NCBI RefSeq assembly: GCF_000142905.1
Contig: NW_013657614.1
Coordinates: forward strand, 55,165 to 84,935
Origin: Thecamonas trahens ATCC 50062
Lineage: Eukaryota > Apusozoa > Apusomonadida > Apusomonadidae
Direction: 5' to 3'
DNA length: 29,771 nucleotides
Of this stretch, positions 18,316 through 28,735 are shown in pieces. Numbering within the stretch: position 1 is the stretch's first letter; each line of letters begins with the position of its first letter. Below the pieces are notes generated by a model. The model did not search any database, was not told the DNA's origin, and saw only the letters and a list, made by a program, of their open reading frames with translations. The translations under genes were made by a program, and so were the position numbers.

Positions 18316-20169
18316 ATGTCGCTCCTCTCGCCGCAGTCGTCCGAGAACACTGGCGTGGTGGGCCTCCACTCCAAGCCGACGGAAGAGCTTGCGCTGGATG
18401 CGCCCTTCCGCCCTGTCCGCTTCTCCAAGGTCTACCACTCGCTCCAGCACAAGCCCTGGGCTGACCACTATGTCCCCTACACCGACATGGTCCGCAAGCT
18501 CGCCGCCCTTGTTTCCGTCGAAGCCGCCACTCTCTCCGAAGCCGGCGCCTCCGATCCTCCGCTCCCGCTCAATCTCATCGAGCGAGTCGCTCTGCCCGAT
18601 GAGCATCCGGCCGGCGCAGATCTGGAGGAGGTCATGCCCGAGCTGGACGACGTCGACATCGATCCCGAGACAAAGAGCTTCCGCAGGTGGATCGCAGATC
18701 TCGAGGCCTCGCGCAAGGCCGTGGCTAGCTTCATCGAGGGCAATCTTGATGACCTACGCGCCTTTATTGCCCGGCGCAAGCTCCTTCTCGAGCGTATCGA
18801 GGCCGGCACAGAGCCGGCCGTCGACGACGACAGCGCCCACGACGCCCTCGTCGACGAGCTCGCCGGTGACAACACCGTCGGCGACACTGCTGCCCGCCTC
18901 CACGAGTTTATCGACCTCAATGCTGAGGCCCTCACCCGCCTCTGTCGCTCGTACGAGGCCCTTGTCGGCACCCCGCACGAGGTTGTCCACGCCATCGAGG
19001 TCATGCAGGCCGACACCAACACTGCCATCTCCGCCCTCGTCGTCACAGACCACACCATCCGCGTCAAGCTTCTCGAGGCCCTCGTCGCCGCTCCCTCGCG
19101 CCAGTCCTCGCCCGAGCCAGCCTCGACCCCTGCGTCCTCGTCGGTGCCCACCGGCCTCGCCTGGCGCGCCGTCGACGCCGTCGTCGTCGACGAGCTCGAC
19201 CTCGACTCACTCGCCCTCGGCAAGACACATAAGATCTGGGTCCGCATCATCGACACCGCCGTCGGTATTCCGCTCAAGGTCCCCGTCCTCGTCGCCCGCG
19301 GCAAGCTGCCGGGCAAGATCCTTGGCCTCACCGCTGCCCTCCATGGCAACGAGGTCAACGGCATCCCGGTCATCCAGTCTGTCTTCTCGCTCCTCAACCC
19401 TGCAAAGCTTTGTGGCACCGTCGTCGGCGTCCTCGTCGCAAACGTCGTCGGCTACGAGGAGTCCACCCGCGGCATGGGCCTCCGCGGCAAGGACCTCAAC
19501 CGCTGCTTCCCCGGCCGCCCTGACGGCGACTGCGAGGCGCAGTACGTCTACTGGCTCTTCCAGAAGATCATTGCAAAGTTTGAGGTCCTCATCGACCTCC
19601 ACACCGCCTCACAGGGCCGCGAGAACTCGCTCTACGTCCGCGCCTCCATGAACAACGACGAGGTCGCCGCCATCGCCCAGCTCCAAAAGTCGCAGATCAT
19701 CGTCCACAACACCTCGCCCGACGGCTCGCTCCGCGCAGCCGCCATGGCCGAAGGCATCCCTGCCATCACCGTCGAAATCGGCGACTGCTCCGTCCTCCAG
19801 CCGCGCTTCGTCTCACACGCCCGCCGCGGCATCTTCAACATCCTCTCCTACTACTCTATTATCGCTGCTCCCATTGTTTCTTACGGCGACCGCGACACCG
19901 TCGTCTGCGGCAAGTCCTCCTGGATTTACACCCCAGTCGGCGGCATGCTCCGCATCTACCCACGTCTCACCCAGTGGGTCGAGGAGGGTGAGGAAATTGC
20001 TGTCATTCGCTCTGTCTTTGGCGCTATCGTCCACCGCGTCCCCGCGCCCTGCCGCGGCATCATCATCGGCCGTGCAACAAACCCGGTCGCCCGCGCCGGC
20101 GACCGTATCGTCCACATCGGAACAGTCGTGTCCTCATTCGCCGCAGAGTCGCACGACGGCCACGAGTAG
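18316..20169 (+). CDS. SPX-like domain fused to AstE/aspartoacylase-family (M14-like) zinc deacylase
   Basis: 617 residues, single exon. The C-terminal half (about 300-605) is a succinylglutamate desuccinylase/aspartoacylase-type metallo-hydrolase of the COG3608 kind. It has zinc ligands His343 and Glu346 (ALHGNEVNG), a substrate Arg in GKDLNRCFPGRP (Arg396), the third zinc ligand His429 (IDLHTASQG) and the catalytic Glu487 (ITVEIGD). A beta-barrel tail follows (PVGGMLRIYP, VPAPCRGIIIGR). The active site looks intact; the natural substrate cannot be told. The N-terminal 230 residues resemble an SPX domain: VRFSKVY then W-x-x-x-YVPY-x-x-x-VRKL (35-62), a long acidic loop, SFRRWIADLEASRKAVASFI to a helix ending at about 160, and LHEFIDLNAEALTRLCRSYE (195-214). 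Some basic ligand-binding positions of SPX seem reduced. SPX domains bind inositol (pyro)phosphates, so the enzyme may be controlled by phosphate status (inference). A Ser/Pro linker (260-280) separates the halves. No signal peptide is seen, so it is probably cytosolic. Confidence 0.85.
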   Translation: MSLLSPQSSENTGVVGLHSKPTEELALDAPFRPVRFSKVYHSLQHKPWADHYVPYTDMVRKLAALVSVEAATLSEAGASDPPLPLNLIERVALPDEHPAGADLEEVMPELDDVDIDPETKSFRRWIADLEASRKAVASFIEGNLDDLRAFIARRKLLLERIEAGTEPAVDDDSAHDALVDELAGDNTVGDTAARLHEFIDLNAEALTRLCRSYEALVGTPHEVVHAIEVMQADTNTAISALVVTDHTIRVKLLEALVAAPSRQSSPEPASTPASSSVPTGLAWRAVDAVVVDELDLDSLALGKTHKIWVRIIDTAVGIPLKVPVLVARGKLPGKILGLTAALHGNEVNGIPVIQSVFSLLNPAKLCGTVVGVLVANVVGYEESTRGMGLRGKDLNRCFPGRPDGDCEAQYVYWLFQKIIAKFEVLIDLHTASQGRENSLYVRASMNNDEVAAIAQLQKSQIIVHNTSPDGSLRAAAMAEGIPAITVEIGDCSVLQPRFVSHARRGIFNILSYYSIIAAPIVSYGDRDTVVCGKSSWIYTPVGGMLRIYPRLTQWVEEGEEIAVIRSVFGAIVHRVPAPCRGIIIGRATNPVARAGDRIVHIGTVVSSFAAESHDGHE

Positions 20170-20210
20170 CAGCCGCCCACGACAAACATACACCCGCTTT
20201 TTGACGCTGT
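20170..20210. other. 41-bp convergent intergenic gap
   Basis: The stop codons of the SPX-deacylase gene (+) and surface protein B (-) are 41 bases apart, so their 3' untranslated regions must overlap or be extremely short. No hairpin or recognisable polyadenylation signal is present. Confidence 0.8.
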
Positions 20211-20212
20211 TT

Positions 20213-20244
<32 letters not shown>

Positions 20245-23200
20245 CTCGAGCCATCGCCGCTCGAGAGCTGCGAAACCGTCGACGCGACGCCAGCCGACAC
20301 AACGGTGGTCGCAAACGGCGACACGCCCAAGCTGGTAAACGGCGACGGCCCCGTGCTCACCGGTGGGGGTGGCACCAGCGTCGATGCGGGCGTCTCGATC
20401 GACACCACCGAGTCGAGCACGATGTCCGAGCCCGCTCCAACCGAAGAAACGCCTATCATCATGCCCGCAGAGTCTAGTCTCATCTCGCTGCCACCCACAT
20501 GTTGCACCGGGAGCGCACTCGGCGCCAGCGTCTCGCAAATGTACGTCACCGACACAGTATCGTCAAACATGTCGATCTGCCCTTCAAATCCCAGCTCGCC
20601 GTCTCTGGCTTGTTGCCCGTCAAACAGCTTCTCAGCCTCGGAGTTCCGCCGCCAGATCAGCACCAAGTCAATGATGTTGCCCACCACAATCGCCGCAACG
20701 TTGACGGCGATCGCCCCGATCGCCACCGTGTCGCGGAACTCGGGCACCGCAGACGTGCCGGCCCACAGCACGCTCACGCACGATGCGAGACACACCACCG
20801 CGAGCTGGTTGTGAAAGTTCGACGCGTACGGCTTGACATGCACGAGGTGACAAAGCGAGATGACCAGGCCGTACAGCGCTACGTTCGCCTTGACCAGCGG
20901 CGCCCGGAAAAACGTCATCGCCATCACCACGCTCACCTTGCGAACCATGATCCACACCTCGAACCGATAGTTGAGCGCTGTGAATCGGCCTACGAGGAAT
21001 GCGTACCGCAGCCCAAACAGGATCTGGTCGCTCCGCCGCTGCACACGCGTCAGTAACAGGTACACCCCGCCCGGGATACCGATCGCGTACCCGAGGCAGA
21101 ACACAACCGCAGGACCAAAGTAGTTCCAGTACCACACCCCGTAGCAGCTCTTCGACGGTGATGCCTCGAGCACCCACCGCCCGTCCTTGTCGCGCCGGCA
21201 CTGCAGATAGCTCATCGCCATCGCCGACAGAGGTAGGTACAGCAGCACCATCAGCTGGAGGTACGCGCGCCGGCACGCGTCACGCAGCGCACCGCCCGTA
21301 ATCGCCACTGCGCGCCCCAGCCGCGGCGCAACGTGGTGCTTGTTCACCATCACGCTGCAGTAAACAATTGCAAACGGAAGGCAGAACAGTAGCGGAAGAC
21401 TCACCGTCAGCCACCATTTGAGCAGCCACACGTTGTCGGTAAACGTTGCACACTCTGGCGAGCTCAGATCCAGATTGAGGTTGAAGAACGAGACCACGTT
21501 GAAAAACTGTGACGCAAAGTTCGGCCACGGCAGCTCAAACTGCCCGTACATCGCGCTGATCTGCAGAGAGTTGAACCCGATCATCGCTGCCGCAAACCGA
21601 TAGCTCAGCTCCTCCTTGGCGTTGAGCCACACCAGAAGGCCCACAAACGCCACAGCCACTACAACAAAGAACACAAGCAACGGGAGTGTCCGGTTGTCAC
21701 ACTTGTAGCATGTTCCGCCGAGCGCATAGTACCCGCGATCGCACGCTCCGCACAGCCGACCGGTGTAGCCCTGGGCGCACACAAAAGGCGCGCCACCGGG
21801 GCATGCTGCCCGGTTCGGGCACTCGAGGAACACCCCGGGATCGGCCGTCGGAAAGTAGCCCGGCCGCGCCACCGGCTGCGCCCGCCCGCCTGCGCACGAT
21901 GCACCTTCGGGGCACTCGACGCACGCCACATTGTCGTTGCCATTCACAGACCAGGCCCCGGGCATGCATGTGCAGTTGATTGGCTGGCCAGGCACAGGCA
22001 GAAAGCCCGGTACAACCTGCGCAAGCACCGGGCACGTCAGGCACTCGACCGCACCCGTTCCAGTCAGCACCGTCGTCGATGGGCACGCCTCGCATGGCTC
22101 AAGCGACGTCTCCGCCGAGAACGAGCCCTCGGTGCAGAGCGCACACTCAAGTACACCCGATCCGTCTTTCTGCAGCGCGCCAGAGCCTGGCAGACACGCC
22201 TGGACCACCACGCTCCCAAACACACCCGAGTTGGGCACCACCGCCAACGGCACCGCAGACTTGCTCACCCCGATTCGCACTTCGATCGGGACGCCGACTG
22301 CTGCTCCGACTCGCGCCGCGATGCCGACGCCACCAAACGACACGCTCGCGCTCGAAATGAGCTGCTGCACCCCGGTCCCCACAAACGCGTAGGACTCCGA
22401 GTCGCTCGCCTTGACAAAGCCCATCCCTACGTTGAGCTGCGGGTCGACAACAGTCTGACCCAATCCGTCGTATCCGCGCACGATGGCGCTTCCAGATCCC
22501 AATGGCGCACCCGATGACACTGTCTCCGGCAGGCCTGCCTCCCACTCCAGCTGCACCAGCGGCGTCGCCACCATCGGGCCGTACCCCACGCTCGCCATCA
22601 CATCCGACAGTGTGTCGTTGAGCGCGCGGACGCTCGCGGCGTCCGCCCACATCCACGGCAGACCGAGCAGCTCGACTGGCGCGCTCGCCAGGCAACACTC
22701 ATCGCTCCCGCGACCACAGTATCCGGCATCGGTGACGCACGCAAAAAAGAGGCCCGATGCCGGCGCCACGTCACCGACTCGCGCACTGGTGTCAAACGTC
22801 ACTTGCGTCGCACCGCCCGAGACCCGGACCGGCGATCCGCAAGCGAACCCGACCGAGCCATACACCGCCACGTTCCCGTCGAGCTGCATATCGCTCATTG
22901 CCAGCTCTCCGCGCACGCCGCACCCGATGCCTCCATGCCGCGCGCTGAGCTCCTCGTCGTCTGCAAGACGAAGCGCCTCCAGCGATGCGCTAGACGACTC
23001 GATCGCAAACCCGTTGCGGGCGAGCGGCATGACAAGGTACTCGCTCATGCTCGTGGCACCGCCAGCACCGCCCCATGCCGCCGAATTGCCCCGCATCACG
23101 CCCGAGCTGACGCGCGCGATGCCGGTCCCGGTAACAGCCACGCCGCCGCCTATCCTCCGCGCGTAGTTCCGCTCCAGGGCCGCGCCGGTGAGATCAAACT

Positions 23201-26200
23201 CGGTTCCGCTACCCGTCGCAAAGCCGCCACCGCCGTGGACGTCGGCAACATTGTGGGCAAGAACCAATCCGCCGCTGCTCTGCACGCTGCACCTCGCCGA
23301 CTGGCTCTCGGCAGACGCAGCCAGCCCGCCGCCGCTGCCAGCGGCCGAGTTGCTGGAAATGATCATACCGCTGGCAAACGTGGCATCCACAGACGACTCG
23401 TCGAGCGCCACCAGGCCGATACCACCGCCGTTGCCGCCGCGGGCGCTGTTGTGCTCGATGAGTGCGTCACTGCCGGACAGGAACAGCTGCGCAGTACTCG
23501 AGGTGCGGACAAACAGGCCTCCGCCGGCTTCGCGCGCGGCATTGTGGGCGAACACACTGCCACTATCGACTCTCACGTTGCAGATCCCAGCAAGGAGAAT
23601 CACCGACGTCGCACCGCCGCGGCGCGCAGAAGCGATCGCAGGCGACGTGCCCACCGCTGTGTTGCGCGCCAGCTCGGAGCCGCGAAGCGTGAGCGACGAT
23701 GCACCGCCGGCCGACTCGAGAAAGACGCAACCGCCGGCAACCTCGGCAACATGATCGACACACGCCACTCGCTCAAACATGATCTCGACCGCAGTCCCGA
23801 TCGCAGCCACTGCGCCACCAGAGTGCTCGGCCGTGTTGCTCGCAAACACGCTGTCGACTGCCTCGAGTCGGCCACCGCGCAGCAGCACTGCACCGCCAAA
23901 TCCGACCACCGGCGACGCCACCGAGAGCTGGCTCGCCGTCAGCGCCGTGGCGTTAACAACCTGCACATGCTCCAGCCGCAGCGTGCCGGCGTTGACCTCG
24001 AACGCGCCGCCGCCAAACCGTTTCTCACCCGAAACCGCGCCGGTGATGACCATGTTTGCGAGCGTCAGCTCCACGTCTGCGCTCTCGATCCTAAACAGCG
24101 TCGACGCGGCCGCTACGTCCGTGTCGGGAGAACGGGTACAGTCAATGACCACGTTACCCTCGCCACGGAGCCGGACGCTCTTGCCAACAACGTACGGCTC
24201 GCTCCAACACCCAGTGTAGCGGCCAGCCGGAAGAACAATCGTGTCGTTGAGACCCGAGCCGGCGCGAAGAACGACCTCGCGGAGCACACAAGCGAGCGTG
24301 TATCCGCAGCCGGCAACGTCAACCCGAAAGGTGGCCGCTGGCCGCGAGAGCCGCCACATCGAGGCCATACCCGAGTAGATGACCTTCTTGTATGACCCGC
24401 CTGTCAGTACCGCCAGCCAGTCCGGGAGCCCATCGCCGTCTATGTCGGCAACAGCAATATTGTTGGCATCAGATGTCGTATCCGCCACGTCGTCGTACAG
24501 GCGGGCGACCGAGGCAAACAGCGCCGCGCCCACACCAGGATGGGTGTGGTTGAACTCGGTAGCAGCAAGCAGCGGTGACTGGTTGATGCCAAGCAGCCGT
24601 CGGCCATTCGACATAACGAGTACGTCAGGCGCGCCGTCCATATTCGCGTCGAGGATGGCAAGCGTCGCTGCTGCCGCAGCAACCTCGGGCTGTGGCGCAA
24701 ATGTGCTTGTGTCCACCGTGAGGGTCGATGGATGGAGCGGTGAGAAGGACGGCAAGCTCGCACTGCCGATGTTGATCGCATATGATATGGCGCTGGCTCC
24801 GGCATCGCTCACGAGCACCACATCGACCAGCCCGTCGCTGTTGATGTCTACGAGCTCGAGGCCGGTCACAGCAAAAGCGCCCGTCGAGGCAATAGCTCCG
24901 ACATACGAGACCGTCCAAGGCTCGCCGCTACCACCAGGCCCGCCTGAGATGTACGCCTCGACGGTGCCCGAGGTTGAGCAGGCAAAAACAAAGTCAAAAA
25001 GGCCATCATCAGTTAGATCGACAACCTGCATGAACCGCTCCATGGTGCAAGACGACGACCAAGAAGCCAGGACGTAGGGCGGATCAAATCGCGTCGACGA
25101 GTCGGGATTGCCGCGAAAAAATACCAGATTCTCTGACTGCTGGCCGACAACAACAAGGTCAGGCCACATGTCCGCGTCGATGGGAGCGACGCCAATGTCG
25201 TTAGCGAGTTTGAATACGCCGGTCCCATCGTCGATGATGACATTCTGGGCAGGATCAAAGAACGGGAGCGTGCCCGAGTTGGGGATCCAGCGCATCTGAT
25301 AGCCGGCGCTCGACTGGGTTGCCATCAGCAGATCCTCGCGGCCGTCCATGTCGATGTCGACCGAGCCCATCCAAGTTGCGTGGAAGCCCAAGCTGAAGAC
25401 CGGGTAGCTGATAAACGCGTCGCCTCCGGTATACAGGTGGATGCGCGTTTGATCGCTGTTGTAGACAATAAGGTCGACAAGCGAGTCATGGTCCCAGTCG
25501 CCAACGACCATCGAGCGGAAGTTTCCATATCGATTGTTGTGGACGTCAATCTGGCCGCGCATTGCCGCGGGATATCCCAGATTGGTCACAGCGGCGAGGC
25601 GCGTGTCGACGCTGAGCATGACATCGAGGTAGCCGTCAGAGTTGTAGTCGGTGAGCGCAAAGCCGTCGGCGACGGCGGATGGCAGCCCAATGTCGGGCAG
25701 CGGCCGGTACGAAGTATACACGACGGGGTCGGATGGCGTGGGTGGGAGGCCAAAGAATACGGCCATCTCATGGTTGATAACGAGTACGAGGTCAAGCAGG
25801 CTGTCGTCGGCCGGGTTGAGATGCGCAACCTGGAGCTGTGCCCTTGCATTGCAAAAGGTAGCGGCTCCCATGGAGGCAACCACGATACGAAGCCCACCGT
25901 CGGCGTCGAGATTGGCAAGGCCGACGCCGCGGATGTCGAGAATGGCGATGACATCGCGGTCAGAAGTGAGAACAACGTCGCGCGAGGTGTCGCCGTCCAG
26001 ATCAACGACTGTGAGCGCACCGGCGCAGGTGCCGGCTGTGGTCAGGTTGGTGGCGGCCACCTCGGTTGTTGTCACCCAGTCGATGCCGAGATAGAGCCAC
26101 ACGTAACTGTCGCCAAAGAGCGGCTGCCACACAACCCCAACGCCATCGGGGGCGATAAAGGTGGCGGCCACCGGGATGTCACCGACGCTCTGGGCGCGAC

Positions 26201-28422
26201 CGACAACAAGAGCAGGAGCAAAGGCAATCGGATCGCCTGGCGATGCCGACGTCTCGACGTGGGTGTTGCGGAGAAGGACGACGTCACCCGAGGCGAGCGG
26301 AGAGAGAACGTCGAAATCGCCGTCTCCGTCAACATCCTGCACAAAGACGGTGCGGGCGTCATCGGCATGGACCTGCGCGATGGCATTGGGGTAGGCTGGT
26401 AGCCCAGCGCCACCGCTGGCGGTTCCAGGGCCTGCGGTGACATAGACCGAAAGCGCGCTAGGCGCGGCGTGGGAGGAGGCGACGACAAAGTCGGGCACAC
26501 CATCGCCGTCAAGGTCGCCGATGGCGTTGGGCTGGCTCTGGCCGAGCGTGTCCCCGAGGATACCGACAGGGTGGCGGACTGAGAAGCGCTTGGAGTACAG
26601 CGGATCGTTGCGGAGGTAGAAGAGGGCGCGACCGGCGTTCTTACCGGTTGGCGGCCCAGCACCGAGAACGAGATCGAGGAGGCCGTCCGAGTCCATGTCG
26701 ACAATCTCAAACGTAGTGGCGGAGACGTCGTAGAGCTGGGCGACAACGAGCGGCGGGTCGAGAAAGGTTGAGACTGAGGTCGAGTAGAGCGAGCAGAAGA
26801 TCCAGAGGTAGCTGCCGACGCCGCACACATCGAGGTAACCGTCATTATTGATGTCACCTAGGCGTGCGCGGTAGACATGTGCAGGCATGCCTGTGATGGC
26901 GACCTGGGTGCGGTAGTAGGTGGCGCCGGCATCGTGGCGGAGGTACTCGACTTGGTTCGGGTATGAGCGGAGGAAGACGATGTCGTCGTCGCCGTCAGCG
27001 TCGACATCGCCTACAGTGGCATCGCGCATGCGGTCATACGAGGCAGCAAGGACAGGGGTCCCGGGCACAAAGTCGGAGGTGGGCGTAGCCGCGTCATTGA
27101 TGTAGATCATGATTACGTCAGAGTCCTGCGCCGGGAGCAAGACATCGAGGTCACCGTCCGAGTCATAATCCATAAAGTGGAGTGAACCAGCCCAGCCGTA
27201 AGCGGGGGTGAGAGGCATACGGGGCCCAAAGGTACCCGGTCCGGTACCGTGCTTGAGAAAGACGTTGCCGGACTTGTCGGTGAGCCAGACAATGTCGACA
27301 AAGCCATCGGCATTGATGTCTGCGACGTCGAGGGAGCAGACCCAGCCCTCGGCCGAGTCGTACGGCTCGATGACACGGGCGGGCAACTCAAAGGTGCCGT
27401 TGCCAGTGTTGGCGAACCAGACGAGGTCGCTAGCGCCTCCAGCATCGCTGCTCTCCGAGAACCAGACGACGTCGTTGTCACCGTCGACATCGATGTCAAA
27501 AACAGAGACGGCCTGACGGTCAGAGGAGAGCACGTACGCGGGATCAAAGGCCGGGAGAGGCGGACGGGCCAGCGGCCAGCGGCCAGAAGCGACACCCTGG
27601 ATGGTAAAGATGCCCTCGGTGCGTGAGATGACGACATCCGGGACGGTATCATTGTTGAGATCGCCGGCCCATGCGTCATGCAGCGCGACGGCGGAGACAT
27701 CTCCGGGCGCCTTGTACCACGGCTGCGCAAAGACGTCACCCATACGCGCAGCTGGCCCCATTTCCCGGGTCAGGCAGCCTGCGAGCTGGTCCGCCGGCTC
27801 GGCAACATCGTACTGCGGCGCAGCACCAGGTGGGATGGGCGGGCCAGAGCTTGGAGCGCTGGTGTAAGGCGAGCCGGAGGGAATGAACGAGAGGCCGCGG
27901 CTGTTGTGGATGCCGAGATCTGTCCGGCCGTCGCAGTCGATGTCGACAGCAGTGGCAAACACACGCTCCTCCCAGTACAAGCTGGCAGAGACCACCGGTG
28001 TCAACAGATCACCATACATGGCGGGAGGGGTTGTCGGCGACTGGATTCAAGCGGGTCGCCGTCCATACAGAGACCCAACCCCGTCCGCACATCGATCCCG
28101 TGCGCAAATCGGGCCACATATCATTCCCGTTTGCAATGGTCCCACATCAATTAGTTCCTTCGACAGCGTACCGGTGCCACACACACGCACACGCACACAC
28201 ATAGAGAGAGAGACAGACAGACGAACACACACTTCCCCATTGCCACCGAAGCAGAGACTGGGCAGAAAGCGGGCAGGTGGTTGGAGGGGATTAACTGGAC
28301 TTTGGCCACAGACGGTCAATTTGGCAACGTACGCTGGCAGAGCAGACGGCGACCGACAAGACGACCATAGCCGCCACAGCCACCACCAGCACACGCAACT
28401 GGGTGATACTGGAGTGAGGCAT
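20211..28422 (-). CDS. Giant surface receptor-like protein B: signal-peptide exon, FG-GAP, beta-helix, Cys-rich, multi-TM
   Basis: I join exon 1 (28422-28333) to exon 2 (28040-20211), giving about 2639 residues. Exon 1 encodes a clean signal peptide (MPHSSITQLRVLVVAVAAMV followed by VLSVAVCSAS). Exon 2 opens with SPTTPPAMYGDL. Translation from the exon 2 Met at 28019 would have no signal. About 21 FG-GAP/VCBS blocks follow (for example FDIDVDGDNDVVWF, VGDVDADGDDDIVFL), roughly 27990-24390. Next come a PMP-like beta-helix (24330-22900), a linker with DGLGQTVVDP, a GCC2/GCC3-like Cys-rich stalk (22190-21700), about nine membrane spans (21700-20640) and a 145-residue cytosolic tail ending in poly-Ser. 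The membrane part is homologous to surface protein A (SFFNLNLDLSSPECAT against SAFNINANVVASECAV). Unlike A it lacks the Pro hinge, Sushi and filamin modules. The function is unknown; Ca-dependent adhesion or sensing is inferred. Confidence 0.87.
20214..20250 (-). repeat. AGC/CTG trinucleotide repeat encoding a C-terminal poly-Ser tail
   Basis: A nearly pure AGC repeat (CTG on the plus strand) encodes the last dozen or so Ser residues of surface protein B, interrupted once by AGT, before the TAA. It is a slippage-prone coding microsatellite at the extreme C terminus of the cytosolic tail, 45 bases from the stop of the convergent gene. Confidence 0.9.
28041..28332 (-). other. Phase-0 intron in surface protein B
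   Basis: The donor GTACGT begins at 28332 after 30 complete codons. The acceptor AG is at 28042-28041 (GAATCCAG). Exactly seven codons separate the acceptor from the Met at 28019, so the frame is kept. The donor hexamer is identical to that of the gamma-CA-like gene. The 292-base intron contains CA and GA microsatellites (about 28178-28232). Confidence 0.75.
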
Positions 28423-28735
28423 GGGAATGGAGATAGAGAGAGAGTGTGTGTGGGGTGTGGGTGGGGGGGGGGGCGGTGAGAGGAAGGAGGGGGAAGGAAG
28501 GAAGGTGTGTGAGCGGTGTGTTGCCGTGAAATGGCTTTCCGCGCGGTGACAACGTGAACGTTGCATGGTTACGGGACAACAATTTTATGGATTTTTCAAG
28601 GGAAGGGGTGTACTCTCTGATGTCCTGCCTCAGGCTAGCTACCAGCCACGGTTTGGCAATCGCGCCACTTGAGAGCGACACACTGCCAGATGCAGTCATC
28701 GCAGTGCGCTTCGACGTGATGCTGCGACGGCAATA
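28423..28735. other. Intergenic region between dynactin p62 and surface protein B
   Basis: 313 bases with the promoter of surface protein B and the 3' end of dynactin p62, both on the minus strand. The part near the surface protein start is a GA/GT/G microsatellite (about 28431-28522). A short AT-richer patch lies at about 28560-28600. No gene is supported. Confidence 0.55.

Noticed and set aside
22803-24395. 530-residue plus-strand ORF opposite surface protein B
   Set aside because: It is Arg/Ala/His-rich, domain-free and antisense to a well-supported beta-helix coding region, so it is a shadow.
28291-28566. Starting receptor B at the upstream in-frame Met at 28566
   Set aside because: It would add about 48 Pro/His/Ser-rich residues before the signal peptide, encoded by a G/A/T microsatellite; the Met at 28422 gives a normal signal peptide.
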